From assembly GCA_004794655.1 (NCBI GenBank), contig SMMW01000584.1, positions 7,582,001-7,646,000 on the forward strand: a stretch of DNA of 64,000 bases. Reading direction: 5' to 3'. Origin of the DNA: Marisa cornuarietis. Taxonomy: Eukaryota; Mollusca; Gastropoda; Architaenioglossa; Ampullariidae. The number at the start of each line of letters is the position of its first letter. The stretch's first letter is position 1. Below the pieces are notes generated by a model, which made no database searches, had not been told where the DNA came from, and worked only from the letters and a program-made list of their open reading frames with translations. Shown here piece after piece: positions 13,020 to 26,200 of this stretch. The position numbers and the translations under genes are program-made.

Positions 13020-13711
13020 GGATCAAAATGGCTGATGACCATATGAACAAGCAGTCTCTTCTCAAAATGTACTTAATTTATTTTACGTGATTTCTGCAGA
13101 AAATCATGATATAGGTAAACGCATAGGCCAGAAGCAGGCTATTTTAAATGTATTAACTTTTTTTTTCAACTGGCAACTTCTGCAAAAATGTCGTAATAGA
13201 GCACAAAATGTTTGTTTTGGAGATGGTAGTTGTGTTTGACAAGATGTTTATATAGCGAACTATGTACATGAAAAATTTTTGGGTCTTAATAGGGAAGCTC
13301 TTAATTGGGAGGTTTTACTGTATTAAATTCAAGTATTCAGAGATCAACAGAATTTTAGTTTTTTTTAACAGCACCAGATTGATGAAAGGTCTGCAACATC
13401 AGTTTAATAAAGTGTTTCATTAAAGGTCTGTATAACAAAATCAATTTCAGGTGTTTTCTTCTACAAACATCTGGAAACATTTCACCTAACTGGAGTAACT
13501 AAAAAAAAAAAAAAATTTACTGATAAAATGTTTGACAAAACTCCCTGCAATCATAATACTTATAAAAAGAAATAAAGATTCCAAAGACCTATTTATCCTG
13601 CAAGTCAAATGTTCATAAGACTGTTGTTAAATCGTGCAGAACAGACTGGGGATGTTTCTTCAGCTTTATTATCCATCACCAACCCCAACCAGTACTATTA
13701 ACCCCCTTCAT
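13020..13711. other. No recognisable feature
   Basis: AT-rich DNA with a poly(A) run at 13500-13516. Nothing coding was recognised up to the hAT terminus at 13712. Confidence 0.5.
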
Positions 13712-15790
13712 CAGTGGTCTCAAACTCGCGGCCCGCGGGCCAACTGCGGCCCTCAGGACAATAGTTTGCGCCCCCCACCTCAATATCAAAGCTTAATGTT
13801 AGTGCGGCTCGAATTTGATACTGTTATATCTTCTGCTCTCTCGCTCCTTCGTCTGCAACTTCCAGTTTCTGTCAACTGTCCTCTGGCTTCCCCCCATCCT
13901 CTGTATATCGCTACTTTATGAGACGAGGTCATAGGTCAACTGTCTAGGCTATGATAATAGTACTAGCCCTAGGATACAACAGATACGAATCCCACTTTTC
14001 AGTGTTGTGTGCGGAGGTGAACAAACCTACCAATCGCAGTAGGATATATTGCTCTCGGAGGCGGAACATCATCCGGGCTTATTGCGAACTTGCACCATTA
14101 CCCCGGGCTCAGAAGCGGAGGCGGCCGCGGAAATCACTGCTCAGCGGGACAAAAAAAAAAAAAGCGGAAAAGACGCATCGGCCAAACACTGAAACCGTGA
14201 CACCAAGTGGAATTATATATTACACAGCCCCAAACATGTCTTTTTCAAAGCATGCAGTGAAGAGAAAGGTTGGTGATGAGCACAGACAATTTCAGGAAAA
14301 GTGGGAAGTGCAATATTTCTTCGTTGAGCACATGGGCATCCCGACGTGCCTTATTTACACAGAGAATGTTGCAGTGCACAAAGAATACAATTTGAAATGT
14401 CATTACACAACTAGACATGCTGAGGAGTATGTAAAATACCAGGGAGATGAGAGAGCCAACTGGGTTGCTAATCTTAAAACATCTACTGAGGCAACAAGAT
14501 TTCTTTAAGAAAGCAGCCAAAGAGAATGATGCAGCAGTCGAAGCTAGCTACGTGGTTAGTGAGATGATTGCTAAAGCAGGAAAGCCATTCAAAGAAGGTG
14601 AATTTGTGAAAAAGTGCATATTACAGGCTGCAAGTATTGTCTGTCCAGATAAGAAAGGTCAGTTTAGCAACATCAGCCTTTCTGCCAACACCGTAGCAGA
14701 GCGCATTTCTGACCTGCCAAGTGACATTTATGATCAACTGTGTGAGAAAGAAAAACGTTTCAGTGTATACTCAGTCGCTCTTGATGAGACCACAGACATC
14801 ACCGACACTGCCCAACTCGCAATCTATGTCCGTGGTGTTGATGACAATTTTGAAATCAAAGAGGAGTTGCTCACAGTGATTCCAATGCATGGCCAGACCA
14901 CCGCTCAGGAGATATTTCACCAGCTGTGTGATGCCATTGAGAATGCCGGTTTGCCTTGGAGGAGGTTTGCTGGAATAACAACTGATGGAGCGCCATCAAT
15001 GACAGGGAGGAAAAATGGACTGGTGGCACATGTTCAAAAAAAAAAACTGGAAGAGGAAGGTGTGGAGGAGGCCATTGCTCTGCACTGCATTACCCACCAG
15101 CAGGCCCTTTGCAGCAAATGCCTGAAGTTTGACAATGTGATTCTTTCGTTGTGAAATGCATCAACCAAATCAGATCAAGGGGCTTTAAGCACAGGTTTCG
15201 TGCTTTTTTAGAGGAAATGGAGTCAGAATATGGGGATGTGCTCTACTTCACCGAGGTACGTTGGCTCAGCAGGGGAAACATATTGAAGAGATTTTTTGAG
15301 TTGAGAGCGGAAGTGAAAGCCTTCATGGAGAAAGATGGGGTTGCTGTTCCTGTCCTAAGTGATCCAAAATGGCTCATGGACTTAGCTTTTTTTGTTGATA
15401 TCACACATGAGCTTAATGTACTGAACAAGAAGTTACAAGGCCAAGGGCGACTTGTCAGTGCTGCCTATGACAACGTGAGAGCATTCTCTACAAAACTTGT
15501 TATGGAAAGCCCAGCTTTCTCAGACAAACCATTGCCATTTCCCAGCATGCAAGGCACTCATGGATGCAGGCACACCATTCAGTGGTGACGAGTATGTGGA
15601 TGTCATTTTGAAGCTACAGGAGGAATTTGATCACAGATTTGCAGACTTCAAGGCGCACAGAGCCACATTGCAAATTTTTAAGAGAATTGCCCCCTAGCTT
15701 CCCTGAGCTTTCCTGAATGTTCAAACGGACCATGTGTCATCAACTCATATAGTTTTCTTGAACCATTCCCATTTTCCAGTGATCCTTAAT
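13712..15790 (+). mobile_element. hAT (Charlie/GTF2IRD2-type) transposon remnant
   Basis: The left terminus CAGTGGTCTCAAACTCGCGG at 13712 and the adjoining palindromic GGCCCGCGGGCC are typical of Charlie-like hAT elements. About 500 bases later the transposase frame begins. No matching right terminus (an inverted copy ending CCACTG) was found downstream, and the dimerisation domain is mostly deleted, so the 3' end is missing or replaced. The right boundary given is approximate. A target duplication cannot be tested because only one end is present. Confidence 0.7.
14236..15760 (+). pseudogene. hAT transposase, GTF2IRD2-like, frameshifted
   Basis: The frame starts MSFSKHAVKRKVGDEHRQF. A BED-like zinc finger (HKEYNLKCHYTTRH) follows, but its second Cys is Tyr (CLIY). 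The hAT catalytic core is next: LDETTDITDTAQLAIYV with the first Asp, FAGITTDGAPSMTGRKNG with the second Asp, and IALHCITHQQALCSKCL with the Cys/His pair. FTEVRWLSRGN then carries the conserved Trp. Indels shift frame near 14475, 15150 and 15540. An internal deletion near 15680 fuses LQIF to a fragment of the C-terminal region (RELPPSFPEL-like), removing most of the hATC dimerisation domain and the catalytic Glu. The family is the one from which the vertebrate GTF2IRD2 C-terminus was domesticated. This copy cannot encode active transposase. Confidence 0.8.
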
Positions 15791-16184
15791 GAACACAAAA
15801 AAGACAGAACAGAAGAAAAAAAAGCATCTTGAATTTTTGCAACATGATCAACAAATAATGTGTGGCAAGGGCAATGTATGAATTTAAAATGGGAAACCCA
15901 TCAAAGTATTTTTCCACTTTGGCTGTGACATTTGATAGACTGGAAACAAAACCAAAGTCAAACTTAAAGCCCAACCCTATTGCTGAGCAAAAATCGCTGG
16001 AAACAGAGCACAAAGTATCACAAAAACATTTTCCGGTGGTATTTTCTGACACAGAGGCATGAAAAATTTTATATTAATATTTTTCTCTTAAGCACACCTG
16101 GATTTTTCAAGAAAACAGGAAGCGACAAAACGGAAGTATTTCTAAAAATAGCATCGTCTGCACTAGCTGAAGTCAAAGAGAAAA
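15791..16184. other. Unassigned AT-rich stretch
   Basis: Lies between the broken hAT transposase and the LINE 3' end. Short frames on both strands have no recognisable motif. Confidence 0.4.
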
Positions 16185-16500
16185 GATGATGATGTCCATT
16201 TATAATGCGCAGGTATCCATTCCAAAGAATGCTCATTGCACAGCAGAAACAGAAGAGAGGAAAAAAAAATAAAATGACAGGAAAGTAAAAAAAAAAGACA
16301 GAAGTGGTGCTTGGCTGTCGAAGTCCTTCTAAAGTAAAAAAATGAGTTTTCAGTCTTTTCTGAAACGTGATTGCTGAGGTGATGGTCGACAGTGATGATG
16401 GTAGAGCATTCCACAGCAAAGATGCAGTCCTCAGTAAAAGAAAACTGACCAGGACACATTGTGCTGTTGCTGAATGTTCTCTCCCACAACTCACTCAAGA
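16185..16500 (-). pseudogene. LINE 3' end (C-terminal tail of RT ORF plus 3'UTR)
   Basis: The minus-strand frame carries ASLLWNALPSSLSTITSAIT followed by FQKRLKTHFF, the standard C-terminal signature of CR1/L2/jockey-like LINE ORF2 (xLWNxLP ... FKxxLKTHLF). Below it the minus strand reads through a short 3'UTR to a GCGCATTATAAATG motif and a short ATC tail near 16185. This resembles the GCGCTATATAAATG ends of such LINEs. The copy is strongly 5'-truncated, as is usual for LINE insertions, and lies opposite to the adjacent hAT remnant. Confidence 0.7.
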
Positions 16501-16504
16501 ATTT

Positions 16505-18285
16505 GCTCAAAACATTTCAAAATCGATTGCTATTCAGTCACTTATACAGTACAAGCACGAGCTGTTAAAACGAACTACGACTGCTGGTAGATAAAGCACC
16601 AGATACGCAACATCAACAGTTTCTACACCGTCTGGTCTACAAGTAACATCGTGTGACAGTCACAAACACAACATCATCAGTCGTATCGAAATCCAGCATA
16701 ATGCTAAAAACAACTGAACGTGTGAGGGCACCACTGAAATGCGTGCTCGAAACAGATAAAAAAAAAAAAGAAAAAAAAGAACTGAGGGCGATAAACATAT
16801 AAGGAGCTTAAGCGGGAACACGTGCGAGTATCAGTATTTTGCATGCAGCTAAATGAGGAAGAAAGAAATTTTTACATCGATAAACATGTTTCAAACTATA
16901 ATTATTATTTTAATTGTAAAAAAAAAATCCTTATCAGCAGTCAGTTGTAACTATAAAATAAAAATGCAATGCTTGAAACTATCAAATAAAACAATTATAG
17001 GAGTTTCGCTTAGACAAACACTTTTGAAACGTGTTTACATTTTATTAACAATAATACACATGGGAAAATTAACTCAAATGCACCCACTTAGTAACAGACA
17101 ATCAGTAATAATACAACGTAGACTGCAATGACCGTGATTGATGCCCATTAAATTTTGACATGATTGACTTGCAGTCTGTTGAATGAGTTCAGTTTGGATC
17201 ATTTAATTATTTTTTTAACTTCATTCGAAGCTTCTAAATAAAGTTTTAATCTGTAGGGCTGTATTCCTAATTAAGCTGTTTCATTTTGGGGGCAAAAAAA
17301 TCACTTCTTGAACACAACAACCTAAGCGATGCTTCTTCACTTGACTTGAAGACATGCACACTTGCTGTTACAAATACTCAGGGCGGGTAAGAGAACTCTT
17401 CAGTATAGGAGAGTAATTTTTTCCCGCTTTACTAGTGGCAGGTGAGAATGCAGATGTTTGAAAGCTTATATCTTTAAAACTAAGCATAATTATATACTCA
17501 TATTTTGGGAAAATGAACTTAACTCAATAATAAAGAAAAAATGTTGCGCTCAGTTTGTCCTTTAAGATTTCAAATCCTAACAAATGAAAACCCCATCACT
17601 GCCCAACAAAAAATAAAAAAGGGTGGGGAGATAAAAACTCAGAATTTTGCTTTTGACAAATTTGAAAACTGGTTTTGACTGCCAGCTCAAGTGGGATAAA
17701 AACACTGAAAATATTGTTAAATGTGACCAGCAAAAAGTGTACCTTCTTCACCTGCTGAAAACTTAGTAAAACAATCCAGAGCTGTTTTTATTAGTCATTG
17801 GCTGAAAGCCTCCCCTCCCCTTTCATTTATACCCTCTGCAATCCAGCTGCTTAACCACTGAACCGCAGATGAATTGTCAGTTATGCATGTGCAGTGTTGT
17901 AAGTGTATCTTAAGAATAGTCTAAATGCATGACTGCATATTTTCATGTTTTCAGTGATGTACCACTTGCCTTGTCCATATCTTGTAAGTGGCACTTTTTT
18001 GTAGCTTTTGTAAATGAGAACACCTCCCAAGTTATAACTGCCCACTGGCATGAAGTAAGCTGATCATTTGTCATACTCAATCAGCATTTCTGAGGCCAAA
18101 CTTTTACCCATGCATTTTCTACTTCTTGCTATGTCCTTCTGAATAAAAATACCTTTAAAATTCAATCCATCACACTGCCCACACTAAAAGATCACCTGTC
18201 CCCTGAACCAGCAGAATTCTGCTGAAAGTTTCATTTTATGACTGCTGCGCCAATGACGCCTTTTTGCTGACAGCATCGTAGAAAT
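16505..18285. other. No recognisable feature
   Basis: AT-rich with several poly(A) runs (for example around 16757-16780 and 16918-16927). No supported gene or repeat was found. Confidence 0.5.
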
Positions 18286-18288
18286 GTC

Positions 18289-18347
18289 GGCCGGGACAAG
18301 TGCAATTTGGATTTTTTCAAACAGGCAAATTGCACAAATCACAACCC
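18289..18347 (+). repeat. Hairpin repeat, copy 1
   Basis: Begins GGCCGGGACAAGTGCAATTT and ends with a near-complementary arm (GCAAATTGCACAAATC, ACAACCC), giving an imperfect stem of about 20 bp with a short loop. Same family as the copies at 19710, 21831, 22534 and 34822. Confidence 0.7.
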
Positions 18348-18349
18348 AA

Positions 18350-19705
18350 GCAACTACGCTGCATCCACAGTAGATGGCATTTTCACAGACTTCTGCCAAA
18401 ACTAGTGCTGGTCCTGCTTAAAAAGGCCCTCGATGGTTCCAGAAGATGGAATATGTCTACATCTCAAACTAGGTGAGCCAATACCATAGTTCATAAAAGA
18501 AAAACAATGCTTTTGTAAAAGCAAAAATGTTTCTTTAAATCTTGTACTTAATGACAGATAAGAGTTCTGAAATTATGCAACGAAATCCAGTCTGCCAAAT
18601 AACTGTTACCTGACGTCTTTTTTTCAGCTGCAAACCCTGAACAGCAATCACAGAAAAAAGATGTACTATCAATTTCTGCATCTGATGACTGTCATAAGAT
18701 AGAACTGTAGCTGCAACAAGCTTCTAAAGGTTCCCGTACATAAAAACAGAAAACATGCATCACTTCATCTGTGCTTCTACATGCCTGCTACACTGACAGC
18801 TTCATGATCTATTTATAGTTTAAAATCACCCCAAATTTAGTGTCCAATATGACTCAATTTACCTTCTGATTGATGAAGTTCTTAGTGCAGCAGCAGTTCT
18901 CTTGATGCAAAGACAAATCTGATTGGTGTCACCAAAGGTCTATATTCAGGTAAATGTGAGGTGGTCAGTTTAGTCCCCTAACTTTTAGGTCCATGGAGAG
19001 AGTGCTGTAGAGACAGACATTGAAGTTGACAAGATGCACTGTAGTTTATCATCTGCATGGTAAGGTTTATAGTCTGCAGACAGGCCCAAATTTTGATGTT
19101 CTCTGACCAGCTTTTTGCATTGCTTGGCCTGGTCTTTCTCCTACCTTTTTTGAGGTAAAAGCAATAACATTACAAATACACAGCTTCCTCTCTCAATGTG
19201 TATACAGTCCAGAATACCAGTGGGAATTTTCATCTCTGCAACACTGACTTTTCTCTCCACAGATACTTGAACTGAGCAAGTTATAACCATAGACACGCTG
19301 GAATAATTTACTGTTACCTACTTTCTTTTTCCACAATGCAGCAAACTTCCATGGCCAGAGATCTGATTTCATTTTAAAAGTCTTTGACATGCATTCTTGT
19401 TCTCTAAAGATAAAGAAAATAGGTGACTGGGAAGGGGTTTCTAGAAAGGCAGTGGAAAAAAGGACTTAAAGGATCAGATGTCACACTGCTGTTCTAAAAC
19501 TGGAAAGTTCCCCCCCCCCAAAAAAAAAAAAATGATGTGGACAGGATTAGCAGAATAAGGACACAATGAGGTGGATACATGGTAGTGCAATGAAGCACAA
19601 AAAACAAGTATGAAAGAGTGGAATTTGAGAGGCAAAAATAAAGGGACAACAGAAACAAACAGCCACTCGCACAGCTGGTGTCTGCTGCAGATCAGACCTG
19701 GGGAC
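18350..19705. other. Non-coding or intronic, no firm feature
   Basis: Two weak minus-strand micro-exon candidates were seen. One lies at about 18847-18884, with a GTAAAT donor and a pyrimidine-rich acceptor. The other lies at about 18612-18638, with a GTAACA donor and a strong TTGCTGTTCAG acceptor. They join in compatible phase but are too short to support on their own. A C9-A14 run is near 19511-19533. Confidence 0.3.
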
Positions 19706-19709
19706 AGCA

Positions 19710-19766
19710 GGCTGGGACCAGTGCAATTTGACACCCACATCACAAATCACTACCCTGGTCACAACC
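19710..19766 (+). repeat. Hairpin repeat, copy 2 (diverged)
   Basis: Starts GGCTGGGACCAGTGCAATTT and ends CACAAATCACTACCCTGG then TCACAACC. The left arm is well conserved and the right arm is longer and more diverged than in the other copies. Confidence 0.55.
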
Positions 19767-20010
19767 GCTGCACCAACGTCGTCCCCTCTCTTCTGCTCAG
19801 TAAAGTGCACATATTTCATGCATGCAAACATTCTATTTTCGGCATATTATATGGCAACATTTGCACAGAGAACTGCGATTCATTTATAAGATTACTACAA
19901 ACACATGTGATAAGACAATGCAACAACAACAATGGCACTTACATTTCAACAGAACGGGTCACCTGCTCAGATTGTGGATAGACAGCATTTTGCAATGAAC
20001 CAATGCTAAT

Positions 20011-20082
20011 CATCTTGGGGGAAACAATGTGTTCTTGTGAATCTTACATCTTAGGGGAAACAATGATTTCTTGTGGATCTTA
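20011..20082. repeat. 36-bp tandem duplication (two copies)
   Basis: CATCTTGGGGGAAACAATG... and CATCTTAGGGGAAACAATG... are adjacent copies with period 36. They differ at a few positions only, so the duplication is modestly old. Confidence 0.75.
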
Positions 20083-20239
20083 CAAACTGCTAATAAGAAT
20101 TTCCATCCCTCTACTACCCTGATTCACACAGTTTAATTCAACACTGTTGTATGCGACGGCAATGAGCTATAGAAAACATTCGCATTCATGGGTGCAACTG
20201 TAAGGGGAGAGTTAATACCAAGCAGTCCATCATTTCTTA

Positions 20240-23200
20240 CCTTATCCTCAGCCACCACATCTTCCCAAATTTTTCTATCCATGCACTGCTTCAAAATCTT
20301 AGAAATGCAGGTTTTTCAGCACTTTATCATTTACCATCTTGCTGACATCTAAAAAGACACAAACCATTCATTAATACTTTTTCAGAACTCTGTTTTTACA
20401 GGAATCCTACTTACCCAGACTTGATTTCACGCTGAGGCTGTAAACTGTTAACCTGTCGTGCGTACCTCAATGTGTGTGCCCATCACAGATGCTGTCAGCT
20501 CCACAGGTACATGCCCATGACTGCACATTGCAGCACACAAGACAAAAGCTATTGGCTTTTTAATGCCTGTAAGTTTTACAGCCTCGACATTAAATCCAGC
20601 CCCAGTCCATTACATGATTTATGTCAAAGGCAATCAGTTTCTTTTTTCAAACTTTAAATGTGGTTTCAGGGTTTAATGCACTTCTGACAAAACAAAATTA
20701 ACTTTTCCAAACCCTCTTTAACAATTTTTTTACCTACTTCAACATCCACTAGAAATATAAATGAGACATTACTGGTGCTATGTCTACAGGCTGTAGCATT
20801 TATTTTGCACTCTGTTCATGTCAAAAATACTGGCTCTGTGTTAATAACATAAAATAAAAACATTTCATGTATGAAAGCCACTAGCAGGAACAATAATTTT
20901 TGGCTATGCTAAAAGATGTGGCTTAAACTGCTCAGAGCCTGTGGTCAAGTAGAAAAGCAAAATACGCTACACATATCTCCAATAAATTTAGAGAACAATA
21001 TTGTTTTCTGCTATATATTGATCATTCTGCTTATATTTTCCTCAACATTATGCCTCTTCTCAATATTTGTAATTCTGGTTCTGGAGTTCTTTAATTTTAT
21101 TAGCATTATTTAATACAGCATTTGTTGCTACTTTACCAGTGATTAACAAGAACTCTTTCTATTTCAAATATACTTGTAGTAAAGCTATAGCTGTCTACTT
21201 TATAAGTCATTTTGTTTGTTGTCCTCTTTAAAAATAGATAGCTACATCTTATGCATCATGTATATATTCAAATTATTCAAAATTTTTAAATGTCACAAAA
21301 GCAAAACTTCCTTTTTCTTTCCGTGGAAAACATCTGCATTAATAGTATGAACATGGACCAGCCTCAAATTTCAAGATTTTTCAGACCTTATAAGCGAAGC
21401 GTAAAATTTCCAGGACACATTAGACTTTAAAAACTGTACAGTGTAGTTTTATTTTAGACAGGTAGCCTTCACAACAATGCACAAAAATAAACACACTATA
21501 ATATGCCAGCAAGTTACATGCAAAATAAAAGACCCTTTAGTCCAGCTGCATGTCAGACCAATGGAGCTAAGGATCCATTACTGCGCACCAGCAGAGAAGT
21601 TATCTCATGGGCTAAGCATTCCCAAAATTTTCTTTTAGAAGAGTAATGGGAAGGAGAAGGAAAAGAGAAAGTTGATAGACATACCAGTATTGCAGTGCAT
21701 AAAGTTCAAAGCTACTTGTTATCTACACCTTGTAAAATGCCTCAGTAACCAAAACTACATGTGAACAAGTGAAATGTGGCCATCATTCACTTTCAGCAAA
21801 TGAGCATGCTGACACTGTGTACATAGGGCAGGCCGGGACAAGTGCAATTTGTTCATACTCATCCAATCATTGCACAGGTCACGACCTCCCTATGCTAACT
21901 GTTCTGCTTGTCCCTGGACCCTTAACTCCAACCATGGCTATAGATCTTGGGCCAGTTGCACAACATGTTTCTAAACCTTAAAACTGTTCTAAAGAAGCAA
22001 AATCTCTTCTTAGCCATTTTGACGCATTGTAGAAAAACATACAAAACATTGTACTGACAGGACGGAAAGTCAGACTTAAACAACTTTATCTTACTTAAAG
22101 CAGTTTAAGTTTTAAAAATTCTAAAATTGTGGTGTGCACTTTAAACTAATTATCTAAATAGAGTTAAGGCCTAAAAGTGTTTAAAATTAGAAATGTGTTG
22201 TGCAACTGGCCCCTAGCCTTTAAAAAAAGAATATTTTAAGATAATTAAAGCAATGGCTCTTCACACTTGCTTACACATATCCACTTTACTGGAACTTGTT
22301 TTAAGATCCTTCCAAAATTCAAAACTTCATACAGCCCTTGAGAAACAGGTCAAGGTACTATCTATGTGAAGTATACTTAGCTCTGCCATCATTCTTAATT
22401 AAGAACTCTGACATGGCTGAAGGAAAGGACAGGAAAATGTGTCCCAGACTCCAAGTTGACAGTTTTCTCTTCATCATGGGTTTCAATGAAGGCAAAAGAA
22501 TGACAGAAGAGAATGAATTAGCTATTAGCAGAAGGCCGGGACAAGTGCAATCTGTTATCTAATTCACCAGAATTGCACTTATCAAGACCTACTGCTAATG
22601 CCAGCTGTTTTCTGTCAAAAGAAGTACGACACTGGCCAATGTTGTTGAGAATCAGAAAAGGATTTTAATTTCATATATCAATGACTGTTTGCTGGCATAT
22701 CTTGATAATTGGGATATGGATAAACTATGATGAAAAGTTAATTCATACATTTTAGTAAATCCCATTATGTAAAAATCGCCTCTTCATCCTTTGGGGCAGA
22801 TTGTGTCAAAATACTGTTTTTGTTTTTTTTTGCAGCAAGAGATATCCACACAAAGCTGGTTCTACAGAACAGTACTTCACACATCTTATAATGCTGCAAC
22901 AGAACACCCACTGGTTCCTGAAAACTGATGAAAAAGATTTGGAGCAGAAACCGAGTTCTCTCTCACATACAGCAGGGGGCCCAGTGACAGAATCAACTAA
23001 ACAAGTTTCTTAATACATAGTCTGTGCATTATTCTGTGTCAGCAAACAGTGACCAAACGGTCACATAACTATAGTGGACAGCCAGACCCAGTGTGTTAAG
23101 ATAAAGAATGGAGGCAACTCAGAGTAAAGTTTTAACACTTTCTTTACAAATATTTCTACTACTAAGATTATAAAAATAATTTTGTGAAAACAAATGCATG

Positions 23201-26200
23201 CAGGTAAATGTGTGTATATTCCATTCTGAACTACATAGCAATACCTCCTGTCATTGAATCTCTATCCATTACAATACAATACCACTTTATTAGTGCTTGA
23301 CCTAATTTTTTTCTGTAATAATCTATGACTTTAGCATTTTGGGTCTAGCAGAAAGATCACTCCGTTTTACATGGCCATTCAAACAAATTAATCACCTGTG
23401 CACTCTACCTCTCTGTCACCTACAGCCTGGTCTTAACTGCAGCTAGCATGCAAATAGTTCTGGGTCACTGGAAACAAGAGAAGGTCAGATTACTAATCGG
23501 TGTGGGGTCAAGCCCTAGCAAAACTGATACTATGGCAGTACAGCATGCCACAAAAAAGTTGCATGCTATTTGCATGTGAATGGAAAACCTCATCAGCTTA
23601 TGCTCTGTTAAGTCTGTCCCATGGTTAATGTATCATGCATTAGATTTTTTGTGTTGATTCTAGAGGTCTGAAATTTTCACCAGATACTCATTTCCAATAT
23701 TAAATCCAAAATTTCCAACAGTCTACAAGTAGTAAAATAATTCTTTTTTTAATTTTGTATAAGAACTTATAGCCTGAAGTAGGGAAGATAACTATTGTTT
23801 ACTAGTCATACAGCAGTTGCTACCTAACCAGATTGCTCAAAGAATCAAATGGAAGGAGGAAAACAGAATACTAAAAAAAAAGTTTTCTCCCAGTTTCTCT
23901 TTAGATTTAATATTCATATTGAATTAAAGAAGGAAATAAATTCACAAAATAAATAAAAAACATGGTAACAAAATTCAAAAAGACTAAAGTGTTTAAGTAA
24001 AACAAATATTTTTTAACGTGCTATTCTTTGAAATTTACTAACAATGGTAAAATAATTTTTTTTTAGGTTTCGGGATTTTCTTTAATACATCTAATTTCCA
24101 AGAGTTCCCCTCACACTTTTCTATGTTAATTTATATGTATTAAAGAAAATCTTGAGACCTAATGAAAAATTTGTTTTCCCTCTTATTACAGGTTGGGAGA
24201 GAATGGTGTTTTAGGGCAAGCCAGCAACTAAGGCTATATCACGGCAAGGTAGCCAGCCCTGAAAACAGATGCCACATGCAGAGAACGAACATGCCTGTGA
24301 CGAGACCTGAACACAGGACAACCAACCTTCACTGTATTGGTGACAGGCGCTAACCATTGTGCCACTGGACCGACCTTATTAGTACAGGTCAAATAAAATT
24401 TAATGTCTGAACTGGTCATTAACATCTGTTGGAATATCTTACTTACCTGCTTTAATTTTGGTACCACTAATTTTTTCTGCAAAGCTCCAAACCAGCCACC
24501 ACCGTAATGACCTCTGCATACATAAAAATGCAAACCATTTTTATCACTACCCACATACCCATGGAAGACTTTCATTATCTTAAAGTTCATTTTATTGTTG
24601 TTACTGAAGCACTCAATAAAATATTTCTCCATATGTGCCTACCATATAACAATACATGAAATAATCCATCGTTAAGTACTTTCATGTCATAAAGAAAAGC
24701 AGTTCTCTGGATGGGAAATATCTAAGATTTGCTGCATAACCATGCAACAAGTTCTCAGGCATAAATTCACCAACTTAAAAAAAAAAAAACTTCCCATAAC
24801 ACTAGGCTTTCAAGTCTTTTCAACCATGCTTTCAAGTGCTTTGAGTGCAGAGTGACAGTCTCACAAAGTCTGTAAGGTCCCAACTGTAGACAACACAGAG
24901 GTGAACAACTGTAAAGCTAAGCAGACTTTCAAATTCAGACCTGTACAGGAGCCAGCACCCAGGAGAAAGCATGCATACTGATAACACACCAAACAAAGGC
25001 TACTGCATTTCTTCAGCTCTCCAGAACTATAATAATGTGTCCTCAGCAGGCTATAAGCTAGAGGCTTTTTTTAAGAGCTAGGTGCTTGCCCTATACTTCA
25101 TATGCTGACATAGTGAAGGTTGTGTCGCATGTACAGACCACAAAGTGCTTTCTTGCTAATGGGACAAAACATGTTCATACAGTTTAAAATCATATTTAGT
25201 GTTTAACCAATTATATTTCAGAAATTTGTGATTTTTTTTTTGCCGATTTGAATGTCTTCCAATCCAAATATCTCAGAGATTGTCACCAGACTGGAAATAG
25301 ATGAGGTAAGGGAGAGGAAATCACTTTAAACTGAATACACACTCGTGTCATATGGATTGTACACAAGCACTTTGTCATGCTGTGCATACATGTTCATACC
25401 AGTCAGAATATTAATGGTCACCTACCCCCCTTTTTTTTGCACAGGACTTTACAAAAATGTATTTAACTGATGAGATTTAAAAAAAAATCAAAATGTGTAT
25501 AGTGCATGCTAGCAAACTTAGCTGTAGGCACTGTGACCTAGTATCCTACAAAAAGACAGGATTTAAAAGAGAGAAAACTAAATTTTATTCTTAAAAATTA
25601 AAAAAAAACTATAAGATGTTGTGGCAAAGAGATATAGGAAGTCTTCTTCAGTCATCTATACACATAAACCTACCTATTTGTGCTCAAGCTTATGCCTTCC
25701 TACACAGCTACCTGTCAAGAGACATGCTGAAATTGTCTTACTAATCATAAAGTGTGAACGGTAACTTTGTTTGGTTGTTGCAGGGATTATAACTATTTTT
25801 TTCTCTAGAACAATGTTATAAAACGCACCCACTGCTGAAAAAGGACAAAGTTACTATAAACATTCAGTCAAAACACATATCACCACAGTAAATGGTTGCT
25901 GCACCACAAATTTATGTGAAACCTAGTAATGACTCCTACCAAAAAAAAGTCATATTACTTTTCTATTCCTCCTTGGAAGTTAGTAACATTCACTAGCAGA
26001 ATTACAGTAGTAATGACCATTTTAATTTTAACTCAGCACAACTTTTTTAGAAAACCTTATTTTTATCCACTAATTTGTCAGTAATAACACAGGAGACAAA
26101 CTCCATTAAGAACCACACATTATAAACTGTTTTCAACTAAACCTTTGACGGCCCTCATCTTTTAACTCCCTCCATTGCTGTTTTTCCATGATTGTACAAA

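Noticed and set aside
24162..24353. Plus-strand open frame of 63 codons
   Set aside because: It lies inside the SINE copy on the opposite strand. Not a gene.
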